Source: an uncultured Chlorobiaceae bacterium (GTDB lineage: Bacteria > Bacteroidota > Chlorobiia > Chlorobiales > Chlorobiaceae). Taken from it: DNA of 43,402 bases. Within the stretch, counting starts at the first letter, position 1. Each line of letters opens with the position of its first letter. The notes under the pieces are model-generated. The model was not told the DNA's origin. It worked only from the letters and a program-made list of their open reading frames with translations, and did not search any database. The DNA lies in NCBI GenBank assembly GCA_903940125.1, contig CAJAJL010000028.1:1-43402 (forward strand). The letters are read 5' to 3'. Shown piece after piece: positions 36,412 through 43,402 of the stretch. A program made the translations under genes and the position numbers.

Positions 36412-37374
36412 ATGTCACACCATGAGTCATCTCCTACACAGAAATTCATTCGTTACCGGCAGGAACTTCTCGAACTTCAGGCTTCTCACGACAATGCAGC
36501 TGTAAAACGTGCATCCTACGAGCTCTCCTTAATGGAGAACAGCTGCTTTATTGAATTGAATGGTATTGTTCATCATTATCATGATTCCGGCCCGAAAGAT
36601 GCCGTTCATACAGTGGTGCTGATTCATGGTTGGGATTGCTGGTGGATGTGGTGGCACCATGTGATACGGTACCTCAATGACGAAGGGATTCGAACAATTG
36701 CCTATGACATGCGCGGGCATGGATGGTCTGATAATGATCCGAAAAACCACTATCATATTGATTTTTTTGCGCATGATCTCAATGAACTTGTCATTAAACT
36801 AGGGCTCGGACAATTTCATATAGCTGCATTTTCATTCGGTCCTTTTGTTGCCCTCGATTATGCGCGCGCTCATCCCGACCTGATCCGTTCAATGACATTT
36901 TTTAATTTCGGATACCTGCCGAACAGTCATTTTACCCAGGCAGTTGCAACTGGCACCATTACTTTTGTTTTTAATAATCTTTTACGCAAACTGACGTGGT
37001 GGCTGCCTGCCTATATATTTGCCCGGCTTGTACTCGCGAAGAATACCGTTATGCTTCATGATATTCTTATAGGATTTAAAAGTCTCGGACTTTGTGCACC
37101 GGAAGCAATCGATCAGACAACCCGACAGATAACCTCTTTTGAGATTACTGAGTCAGTGCCGGATATGGTCAGGGCTGTGGATATGCCGATTCTTTTTGTG
37201 GCAGGGGAAGGGGATGCAATCATGACCAGTGAGAATACAAAAAAGCTTGAGAAGTTTGCCCGGAACGGGCGTTATGTCAGTATACCTGAATGTGGACACC
37301 TGATTACGGTTGAATTGCCCGAAACTACTTCGGAGCTGATCCTGGATCAGGTAACGGCCTGCGGAGAAGTTTAA
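36412..37374 (+). CDS. Alpha/beta hydrolase
   Basis: 320 residues. The lid-free core begins about residue 45. The oxyanion strand VVLIHGWD (68-75) is followed by the nucleophile elbow AFSFG with S141 (the first Gly of GxSxG is Ala), D268 in FVAGEGDAI and H296 in CGHLITVE. The N-terminal 40 residues are polar and helical. The aromatic-rich CWWMWWHH after the HGW motif suggests a hydrophobic substrate. The end overlaps the convergent trpF by 4 bp, so no terminator fits between them. Substrate unknown. Confidence 0.85.
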   Translation: MSHHESSPTQKFIRYRQELLELQASHDNAAVKRASYELSLMENSCFIELNGIVHHYHDSGPKDAVHTVVLIHGWDCWWMWWHHVIRYLNDEGIRTIAYDMRGHGWSDNDPKNHYHIDFFAHDLNELVIKLGLGQFHIAAFSFGPFVALDYARAHPDLIRSMTFFNFGYLPNSHFTQAVATGTITFVFNNLLRKLTWWLPAYIFARLVLAKNTVMLHDILIGFKSLGLCAPEAIDQTTRQITSFEITESVPDMVRAVDMPILFVAGEGDAIMTSENTKKLEKFARNGRYVSIPECGHLITVELPETTSELILDQVTACGEV

Positions 37375-38018
37375 TCGGTGCTTTCGCGTATTGCTCGGAT
37401 AAAAGCTTTCATTTTTACAGGATCTTTTATACCTGGAGTACTTTCAACCCCTGTTGCGGTATCGACTCCGTATGGGTGGATGCTACGGATTGCCTCACTC
37501 ACGTTTGTTTCATTAAGCCCGCCGGCCAGAATGGCGTAGCATGAGCTGCCAAGCTCATTGAAGATGCGCGCGGCAAGCGATACCTTGATAATATTTCCCG
37601 TACCACCAGGCATGCCTGGCCGGTATGCATCAAAGAGGAAGGTGTTGACCCCGCTTCCTTTGGCGAAATCCAAAACCTCTTCAACGGCAAAATTGTCTTC
37701 GGGACGAAAGACCTTGATTACTTTGGTATCTTTAATGGATCGAGCCTGTTCAGGAGTGTAGTGATCGTTATGGAGTTGTGCTATGTGCAGCTTGCAGAAG
37801 CGGCAGATAGCATTGATTTCAGCTGGTGATTGATCAACGAAAATGCCTGCAGTCAGAACAAAAGGCGGCAGCATTGTAATGATTGTTTTTGCAAGCTCGG
37901 GATGGATCATCCGGGGGCTTATGCTGCTGAAATTAAAACCCAGTGCGTCGGCCCCTGCATGACTTGCTTCGAGAGCATCCTGAAGCCGAGTTATTCCACA
38001 GATTTTAATTTTTGTCAT
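37371..38018 (-). CDS. trpF: Phosphoribosylanthranilate isomerase (TrpF)
   Basis: 215 residues from the ATG at 38016-38018; the longer reading to 38075 adds 19 non-family residues. It has the TrpF opening KIKICGITRLQDA with the catalytic Cys, DALGFNFSSISPR, the VFRPED strand, LFDAYRPGMPGGTG with the catalytic Asp, and GVDTATGVESTPGIKD at the end. It is the third step of tryptophan synthesis from anthranilate. It lies alone; no other trp gene is in view. Confidence 0.95.
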   Translation of the reverse strand: MTKIKICGITRLQDALEASHAGADALGFNFSSISPRMIHPELAKTIITMLPPFVLTAGIFVDQSPAEINAICRFCKLHIAQLHNDHYTPEQARSIKDTKVIKVFRPEDNFAVEEVLDFAKGSGVNTFLFDAYRPGMPGGTGNIIKVSLAARIFNELGSSCYAILAGGLNETNVSEAIRSIHPYGVDTATGVESTPGIKDPVKMKAFIRAIRESTD

Positions 38019-38213
38019 CGTCTCTGCCGGTTTCAGTTTCACAAATTCATAAAGGTATGCATACCTGCATTGCAAGTCGAACTTTTAAGTGCTTGAGTGG
38101 AAGATACGGGTTGCGTAGTGTAACAACAAGTTTAATAAATGTGGAGTTTTAGAGGCGCAAAGGGGAGATATTGAAAAAATTGAGCCGTGGAATGTTAGGT
38201 AATCGGTAAGTGG

Positions 38214-38242
38214 TTGTGATTTTCTCTTAATGTGCGTATATT
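38214..38242 (+). promoter_or_regulatory. Sigma-70-type promoter of tRNA-Gln
   Basis: TTGTGA (-35, 38214-38219), 17 bp, TATATT (-10, 38237-38242). The expected start near 38249 is about 35 bp before the tRNA. Confidence 0.6.
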
Positions 38243-38283
38243 CGGCACCGGTTATGATTCAGATCAGCCGTGATTCATTGCAA

Positions 38284-38355
38284 TGGGGCGTCGCCAAGTG
38301 GTAAGGCATCGGCCTTTGGAGCCGACATCCGCAGGTTCGAATCCTGCCGCCCCAG
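38284..38355 (+). tRNA. tRNA-Gln (TTG)
   Basis: Full cloverleaf. The acceptor stem TGGGGCG pairs with CGCCCCA (38348-38354), with discriminator G. The anticodon loop CTTTGGA reads TTG. The T-loop is GGTTCGAATCC. CCA is not encoded. Promoter upstream and terminator downstream are clear. Confidence 0.96.
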
Positions 38356-38360
38356 CAAAC

Positions 38361-38394
38361 AAAAAAGGCAACCTCTGCAAAGGTTGCCTTTTTT
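38361..38394. terminator. Bidirectional intrinsic terminator
   Basis: An A-run, then GGCAACC and GGTTGCC around an 8-nt loop, then a T-run. It ends tRNA-Gln on the plus strand and ahcY (stop at 38417) on the minus strand. Confidence 0.88.
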
Positions 38395-38416
38395 GTTGTT
38401 CAGTCAACATCCGCAA

Positions 38417-39829
38417 TCAATAGCGGTAATGTTCAGGTTTGTAGGGTCCATCAAGAGGAATGCCGATGTATTCAGACTGCTCTTTGGTAAGCCTTGTAAG
38501 CTTAACTCCGAGCTGTTCAAGGTGCAGTCTTGCGACCTCTTCATCAAGCTCTTTTGGAAGTCTGTAGACACCGATCTCATACTCTTTCGTCCAGAGCTCG
38601 ATTTGTGCAAGTGTCTGGTTGGTAAAGGAGTTGCTCATGACAAACGAAGGGTGGCCTGTTGCGCATCCCAGGTTTACAAGGCGTCCTTCAGCTAAAAGAT
38701 AGATGGAGTTGCCGTTTTCAAAGGTGTATTTATCAACCTGAGGCTTGATATTCAGTTTTTTTGCTCCGGCAAAGGTATTGAGCTGCTCAACCTGAATCTC
38801 GTTGTCGAAGTGACCGATATTGCAGACAATAGCTTCGTCTTTCATCTGCTTCATATGTTCAAGGGTAATGACATCTTTGTTGCCTGTTGTGGTGACAAAA
38901 ATATTTCCTTCCTTGACAGCCTCATCCATGGTGGATACTTCATAACCTTCCATGGCTGCCTGCAGAGCGCAGATCGGATCGATTTCCGTAACGATCACCC
39001 TTGCGCCGTAAGCGCGCATCGATCGGGCAGAACCTTTGCCGACATCACCGTAACCAAGCACGACAACAACTTTACCCGCAACCATAACGTCGGTTGCACG
39101 CTTGATGCCGTCAGCAAGTGATTCGCGGCACCCGTAGAGATTATCAAACTTGGATTTCGTAACCGAGTCGTTGACGTTGATGGCAGGGAAGAGAAGTTCA
39201 CCTTTTTCAAGCATCTGGTAAAGGCGATGAACACCGGTCGTTGTCTCCTCCGATACTCCCTTCATATCTGCAGCAACCTTGTGCCAGCGTTGCTTGTCTT
39301 CTTCAAAGACCTCCCTGAGCTGCTGGTAGAGAGCTTTCTCTTCAGTATTACCCGGAGTCTTTTCAAGCAGTTCCGGGTTGTTTTCGATTTTGTAGCCAAG
39401 TATGATCAGAAGGGTTGCGTCACCACCATCATCGACGATAAGGTTCGGTCCTTTGCCCCCTTCAAATTCCAGGATCTGGCGTGTACACCACCAGTACTCC
39501 TCAAGGGTTTCCCCTTTCCACGCAAAAACCGGAACACCGGTCTTTGCAATTGCCGCGGCGGCATGGTCCTGGGTGGAAAAAATGTTGCAGCTTGCCCAGC
39601 GAACCTCGGCGCCCAGATCCACCAGAGTCTCAATAAGCACGGCTGTCTGGATGGTCATGTGGAGCGAGCCGGCTATACGGGCACCCTTCAAAGGGCTCTT
39701 GCCTGCATATTTCCGTCTCGTCGCCATAAGGCCAGGCATCTCTTTTTCAGCGATCTCAATTTCCTTGCGTCCCCATTCAGCAAGAGAGATATCCGCTACT
39801 TTATAATCAACTACCTCGGCAACAGTCAT
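38417..39829 (-). CDS. ahcY: Adenosylhomocysteinase (AhcY)
   Basis: 470 residues. Hydrolyses S-adenosylhomocysteine to adenosine and homocysteine with bound NAD. It has [17 protein letters not shown] at the start, the NAD site [21 protein letters not shown], the substrate-binding [21 protein letters not shown], and the C-terminal [13 protein letters not shown] that completes the neighbour's NAD site. It lies 32 bp after metK and shares its leader, so SAM synthesis and SAH removal are controlled together. Confidence 0.97.
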   Translation of the reverse strand: MTVAEVVDYKVADISLAEWGRKEIEIAEKEMPGLMATRRKYAGKSPLKGARIAGSLHMTIQTAVLIETLVDLGAEVRWASCNIFSTQDHAAAAIAKTGVPVFAWKGETLEEYWWCTRQILEFEGGKGPNLIVDDGGDATLLIILGYKIENNPELLEKTPGNTEEKALYQQLREVFEEDKQRWHKVAADMKGVSEETTTGVHRLYQMLEKGELLFPAINVNDSVTKSKFDNLYGCRESLADGIKRATDVMVAGKVVVVLGYGDVGKGSARSMRAYGARVIVTEIDPICALQAAMEGYEVSTMDEAVKEGNIFVTTTGNKDVITLEHMKQMKDEAIVCNIGHFDNEIQVEQLNTFAGAKKLNIKPQVDKYTFENGNSIYLLAEGRLVNLGCATGHPSFVMSNSFTNQTLAQIELWTKEYEIGVYRLPKELDEEVARLHLEQLGVKLTRLTKEQSEYIGIPLDGPYKPEHYRY

Positions 39830-39861
39830 ATCGTTATTTGTATTTAATAGGTTGAGATAGT

Positions 39862-41076
39862 TCAGGCCAGATTGAGGGCATTTTTCAGCTCTGCAACCTT
39901 TTCAGTTTTTTCCCACGGGAAGATATCACGACCGAAATGCCCATAGGCAGCGGTATCCTGATATTTCCAGCCCTGGGGTTTGTCGAGACTGAACCGTTTG
40001 ATAATTGCAGCAGGACGGAGATCAAAGATCACCTCTGCTTTTTCCTGAATCTGAGCGTCGCTGAGGCCGTGTTTTGCCGTGTCGTGGGTATTGATATAGA
40101 TTGATACAGGGCGGGCAACACCGATAGCATAGGAAACCTGAACTGTGCACTTGTCTGCAAGACCGGCAGCGACGATGTTCTTTGCAACGTGACGTGCTGC
40201 ATAGGCTGCACTGCGGTCAACCTTGGAAGGGTCTTTGCCGCTGAATGCACCGCCGCCATGAGGAGCTGCACCACCATAGGTGTCGACAATGATTTTGCGA
40301 CCGGTCAGACCGGTATCACCATGTGGTCCGCCGATAACAAAGCGACCTGTCGGGTTGATATGAAACTTTGTGTTTGCATCAATCAGAGCCGCAGGGATGA
40401 CAACCTTGATGACATTTTCGATAATGTCGTTTTTAATAACCTCCTGCCATTCCGCTTCACTGACGCCATCCGGTTCCGGATCGTGCTGGGTTGAAACAAC
40501 TACAGCATCAACGCGGATTACTTTTTCATCTTCGTATTCAAGGGTGACCTGGCTTTTTGCATCAGGGCGAAGATAGGTCATGATTTTGCCGGCCTTGCGG
40601 ATTTCAGCAAGTACTTTCACAAGCTGCTGAGCAAACTGGATTGCCGCTGGCATAAGTTCCGGAGTTTCTGTGCAGGCATAGCCGAACATCATGCCCTGAT
40701 CACCGGCACCGACGCGGTCAAACTCGTCAGCAATCTCTTCCTTGCGGTCAACACCGCGGTTGATATCGGGTGACTGACTGTGGAGTGCTGAAAGGACGCC
40801 GCAAGAGTTCGCTTCAAACATGTATTCGCCTTTGGTGTAGCCTATTTCACTGACAACCTTACGCGCTATTGTCTGTATATCAACAATACCTTTTGTTGTA
40901 ACTTCACCGCCAACAATGACCTGTCCTGTTGTGACAAAGGTTTCACAGGCAACGCGTGAACTGGAGTCCTGACGGAGAAAATCATCAAGTACAGCATCGG
41001 AAATCTGATCGGCAACCTTGTCTGGATGTCCTTCTGATACGGATTCTGAGGTAAAGAAATACCTTTTCTGTGACAT
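39862..41076 (-). CDS. metK: Methionine adenosyltransferase (MetK)
   Basis: 404 residues. Makes SAM from methionine and ATP. Family blocks: [71 protein letters not shown]. First gene of the metK-ahcY operon. A long structured leader (41077 to about 41260) precedes it and is described separately. Typical length; start ATG supported by the fit to the family N-terminus. Confidence 0.97.
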   Translation of the reverse strand: MSQKRYFFTSESVSEGHPDKVADQISDAVLDDFLRQDSSSRVACETFVTTGQVIVGGEVTTKGIVDIQTIARKVVSEIGYTKGEYMFEANSCGVLSALHSQSPDINRGVDRKEEIADEFDRVGAGDQGMMFGYACTETPELMPAAIQFAQQLVKVLAEIRKAGKIMTYLRPDAKSQVTLEYEDEKVIRVDAVVVSTQHDPEPDGVSEAEWQEVIKNDIIENVIKVVIPAALIDANTKFHINPTGRFVIGGPHGDTGLTGRKIIVDTYGGAAPHGGGAFSGKDPSKVDRSAAYAARHVAKNIVAAGLADKCTVQVSYAIGVARPVSIYINTHDTAKHGLSDAQIQEKAEVIFDLRPAAIIKRFSLDKPQGWKYQDTAAYGHFGRDIFPWEKTEKVAELKNALNLA

Positions 41077-41141
41077 ATTTCATTAAGTTTTTGATTAAAC
41101 GAATACAGTAACAACAACAGAAAAAACTGCATTAACTGGAG

Positions 41142-41241
41142 AGCTTTTCAGTGAGCGGATTTCACAGGGAAACGTCTGGACACGGAAAAGCTTCCGACAA
41201 GCTTAGGGCAAGAGCCTGTTAAAGCTTGCGGCACCGTGTCC
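41142..41241 (-). ncRNA. Structured metK-ahcY leader, SAM-Chlorobi-like RNA
   Basis: On the minus strand, P1 is GGACACGG (41234-41241) with CCGTGTCC (41178-41185), 8 perfect pairs. Inside, CAAGCTT (41222-41228) pairs with AAGCTTG (41198-41204), extended by CCG/CGG with one bulge, and a small AGGC/GCC tip. AGCTTTT (41186-41192), just before the 3' strand of P1, can pair with AAAAGCT (41142-41148) beyond P1, giving a pseudoknot. A conserved SAM-Chlorobi motif is known upstream of metK-ahcY in this phylum, with ligand binding not established to my knowledge. The match to that motif is from memory and context. Confidence 0.7.
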
Positions 41242-41313
41242 ATAGGTAATGGGGATGCCAAAAAAATACAGGTAAAATGTAAGGAATAGTCCTCTTCTAT
41301 GCAAATAAATCTC

Positions 41314-42291
41314 TTATCCTAATCGTATTTCAGAGTAATCACCAATATTTATTTTACGAGCCGTTCCGGTAATGGAGGCATTGTTCCCGACGATTGATTG
41401 TTCGAGAATGATATGCTCGACCAGAGAATCATTACCGATAATGGAATCCTTGATAATGGCATTTGTAATGACCGCATGCTCTCCTATAGTTGTATTAGGG
41501 CCGATGATGGCGTTTTCAAGCCGGGCACTGTCAGCAATAAACACAGGGTTATTGATAATGCTTCCCGGATATTGTTTGGTCGAAGAGTTGTCTTTAAGAA
41601 GAATTTCATTGGTGGAGAGAAGTGTTTCCGATTTTCCGCAATCGTACCAGCCATGAACCGTGAATGTGGTGAATGTCTCTCCACGCTCAATCATGAGCTG
41701 CAATGCATCAGTGAGCTGGTATTCCCCTTTTGTTTTTATGTCATTATCGATCAGGTAATCAATACTGGAAAAGAGCGATCCGGCCTGTTTGAGAAAATAG
41801 AGTCCGACAATGGCAAGGTTGCTGACGGGTGTGTCAGGTTTTTCCACCAGCTTCTGAATAGTTTCATTACGGGTTACAGCAACTCCGAATCGTCTGGGAT
41901 CATCAACTTCTTTTACTCCAAGGGTGGAAAACGGGCTTTTCAGTACAGCGTCAAGATTCACATCAAATATAGTATCGCCGAGAATAATGAACAGTGGTTC
42001 ATTCTCCGTGACGTAGGGTTTGCACATCCAGATGGCATGAGCAAGTCCAAGCAGTTCCTTTTGTGTGACAAAGGTGAACTTGATGGTATAGTGTTTCAGA
42101 AGCCACTTTTCAATCATGTCGCCCATATACCCTACAATAACAATGGCCTCATCGATGCCTGAAGCGATCAGTTTGTCCATAATATGGCCGATAATGGGTT
42201 TTCCGGCCACGTTAAGCAATACTTTTGGATTTGAAAGAGTGTGGGGCCGCAAACGACTGCCTACCCCTGCAACAGGAATGATGGCTTTCAT
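41314..42291 (-). CDS. NDP-sugar pyrophosphorylase (sugar-phosphate nucleotidyltransferase)
   Basis: 325 residues. The N-terminal catalytic domain has KAIIPVAGVGSRLRPHTLSNPK (2-23, the nucleotide-binding signature), the metal site FIILGDTIFD and EKPDTPVSN. The C-terminal third is a left-handed beta helix, with hexapeptide repeats (ARLENAIIGPNTTIGEHAVITNAIIKDSI). It couples NTP to a sugar-1-phosphate, probably glucose-1-phosphate with dTTP or UTP, for cell-surface sugars. The sugar is not readable, and no glycan genes are in view. Confidence 0.87.
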   Translation of the reverse strand: MKAIIPVAGVGSRLRPHTLSNPKVLLNVAGKPIIGHIMDKLIASGIDEAIVIVGYMGDMIEKWLLKHYTIKFTFVTQKELLGLAHAIWMCKPYVTENEPLFIILGDTIFDVNLDAVLKSPFSTLGVKEVDDPRRFGVAVTRNETIQKLVEKPDTPVSNLAIVGLYFLKQAGSLFSSIDYLIDNDIKTKGEYQLTDALQLMIERGETFTTFTVHGWYDCGKSETLLSTNEILLKDNSSTKQYPGSIINNPVFIADSARLENAIIGPNTTIGEHAVITNAIIKDSIIGNDSLVEHIILEQSIVGNNASITGTARKINIGDYSEIRLG

Positions 42292-42553
42292 GTTTACCCA
42301 ATATTTTGGTTTTGAAATTGTCCTTTTATATCTCTTCTTTTTATGTTACTAAAAAGAGTTATAAAACTAAAGAGACCAATTGCGGGAGTAGGGTAATTAA
42401 ATACCGAATTCAGTTGTATTTTATAAATTTGGTCTGTATATCCATCCATATTGCACCATTTGCCAAAACCCGGCATGAAGCAAGCTCCGAAAGTGCGAGA
42501 TATTTTTAGCACAAAGCGTTGGTCAAGGGAAATGATTTAAATTGAAAAAGGTT

Positions 42554-42958
42554 ATGGCAGGACGGTTCAAAGGAGTTTTTAAGCAGTCTGGTGTTATTCC
42601 TGTTCTTGATAACAGATTGGTGCTTATTACGTCCAGAAAATCTGAGCGCTGGATCATTCCCAAGGGATATGTCGAAAAAGGGTTGTCACCTTCAGAATCA
42701 GCTGCGAAAGAGGCCTATGAAGAAGCTGGTTTAATAGGGCTTGTTCATCCTAAAGAGGCAGGCCAGTACCGGTACCGCAAGTTCGGTAAATCGTTTTCAG
42801 TTCAGGTTTATCCGCTTTTTATTGAAACCATGCTTGATGAGTGGGATGAAATGCATGATCGACAGAGAAAGCTCGTTACACCGGCCGAGGCGATTGAAAT
42901 GGTCTGCCATGATGATCTCAAGCATATCATTGAGGATTTTTTTCTCCTTAATCGTTAA
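42554..42958 (+). CDS. Nudix hydrolase
   Basis: 134 residues from the ATG at 42554, with AAAAAGG upstream; a TTG four codons earlier is possible. The Nudix box GYVEKGLSPSESAAKEAYEEAGL follows G-x5-E-x7-R-E-U-x-E-E-x-G-U, except that Lys replaces the usual Arg. The rest (GVIPVLDNRLVLITSRKSERWIIPKG) resembles diphosphoinositol or diadenosine polyphosphate hydrolases. Substrate unknown. Confidence 0.85.
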   Translation: MAGRFKGVFKQSGVIPVLDNRLVLITSRKSERWIIPKGYVEKGLSPSESAAKEAYEEAGLIGLVHPKEAGQYRYRKFGKSFSVQVYPLFIETMLDEWDEMHDRQRKLVTPAEAIEMVCHDDLKHIIEDFFLLNR

Positions 42959-43034
42959 TATTTCATTCTTTATCCTGTTTTTCGGAAGTCAGTTGAGCCT
43001 GCTTTGTCGATGTGTTGTTTTATGAAATATTTTT

Positions 43035-43062
43035 TTGGTAGTTATTCTTCTTATGGTATATT
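43035..43062 (+). promoter_or_regulatory. Promoter of the tRNA cluster
   Basis: TTGGTA (-35, 43035-43040), 16 bp, TATATT (-10, 43057-43062), with the first tRNA 26 bp downstream. Confidence 0.5.
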
Positions 43063-43087
43063 AGGAGCCTTCTAATGTTATGGAAGA

Positions 43088-43160
43088 CGGGGTGTGGCGC
43101 AGTTGGTAGCGTGCCTGCTTTGGGAGCAGGAGGCCCCGAGTTCGAGTCTCGGCACCCCGA
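43088..43160 (+). tRNA. tRNA-Pro (TGG)
   Basis: The acceptor CGGGGTG pairs with CACCCCG (43153-43159), with discriminator A. The anticodon stem CCTGC/GCAGG encloses TTTGGGA, anticodon TGG. CCA is not encoded. Confidence 0.96.
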
Positions 43161-43192
43161 CAGATAGAGGAGAAGTTCTGATGATTGATGCT

Positions 43193-43265
<73 letters not shown>

Positions 43266-43291
43266 CAAAGATAAGTCCGTAGTTTTTCTAT

Positions 43292-43366
43292 GGTGATTGT
43301 AGCTCAGTTGGTTAGAGCGCCAGGTTGTGGCCCTGGAGGCCGGGGGTTCGAGTCCCCTCATTCACC
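43292..43366 (+). tRNA. tRNA-His (GTG)
   Basis: The anticodon stem CCAGG/CCTGG encloses TTGTGGC, anticodon GTG. The extra 5' G at 43292 faces discriminator C43366, the tRNA-His identity pair. Acceptor GTGATTG against CATTCAC has one T-T mismatch at position 5-68. Confidence 0.95.
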
Positions 43367-43376
43367 CATGTTTTTT

Positions 43377-43402
43377 GGCCCCATCGACTAGCGGTTAGGT
43401 CA
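43377..43402 (+). tRNA. Partial tRNA, probably tRNA-Glu
   Basis: The window ends inside the D-arm. GGCCCCATCGACTAGCGGTT resembles bacterial tRNA-Glu 5' halves. The anticodon is outside the window, so the identity is provisional. Confidence 0.7.

Noticed and set aside
39227..39847. 206-residue plus-strand ORF
   Set aside because: Antisense shadow of ahcY.
41398..42162. 254-residue plus-strand ORF
   Set aside because: Antisense shadow of the NDP-sugar pyrophosphorylase gene, which has clear motifs on the minus strand.

Overview
The window reads as a green sulfur bacterium (Chlorobiaceae, Chlorobium/Pelodictyon-like). The evidence is a chlorosome envelope protein gene, a dsrN-C-A-B-L-U-E-F-H-T-M-K-J-O-P-V-W cluster in the order known from this group, and a metK-ahcY operon whose leader resembles the Chlorobi-specific structured RNA of such operons. 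I saw no insertion sequence, phage gene, CRISPR array or rRNA. Species was not determined.

Layout: (1) 1-4317 holds a DUF156 (CsoR/CstR-type) repressor, a rhodanese and a one-polypeptide restriction-modification enzyme. (2) 4450-6926 has a LysR regulator, a YeiH-family transporter and a chlorosome envelope protein. (3) 7079-22482 is one block of minus-strand dsr genes for reverse dissimilatory sulfite reduction: siroheme synthesis (dsrV, dsrW), the membrane complex (dsrMKJOP), sulfur relay proteins (dsrEFH, dsrC), the reductase (dsrAB), its electron partner (dsrL), a siroheme amidase (dsrN), and small genes dsrT and dsrU. A sulfide:quinone oxidoreductase-family flavoprotein (22622-23848) lies upstream in the same direction. 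(4) 24479-28786, on the opposite strand, is an assimilatory sulfate reduction operon: a small siroheme sulfite reductase, APS reductase cysH, cysD and a cysN-cysC fusion. A SulP-type permease follows at about 30.1-31.8 kb. (5) 28.8-37.4 kb is mixed: a nitrogenase-associated ArsC-like protein, small unknown proteins, a degenerate nucleotidyl cyclase-like protein, rubrerythrin, a KefB-type antiporter and an alpha/beta hydrolase. (6) 37.4-43.4 kb is housekeeping: trpF, tRNA-Gln, ahcY, metK with a structured leader, an NDP-sugar pyrophosphorylase, a Nudix hydrolase and a tRNA cluster (Pro, Arg, His, then a truncated probable Glu) running off the end.

Taken together this is a sulfur metabolism island. 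Sulfide and stored sulfur would be oxidised by SQR and rDsr towards sulfite, while sulfate would be imported and reduced to sulfide for biosynthesis by the divergent cys operon. The YeiH-like transporter, the rhodanese and the probable persulfide-sensing repressor fit the same theme. Oxidative and assimilatory reductive sulfur pathways side by side are the most notable feature, together with a pseudoknot-capable metK leader and an APS kinase domain with a broken P-loop.
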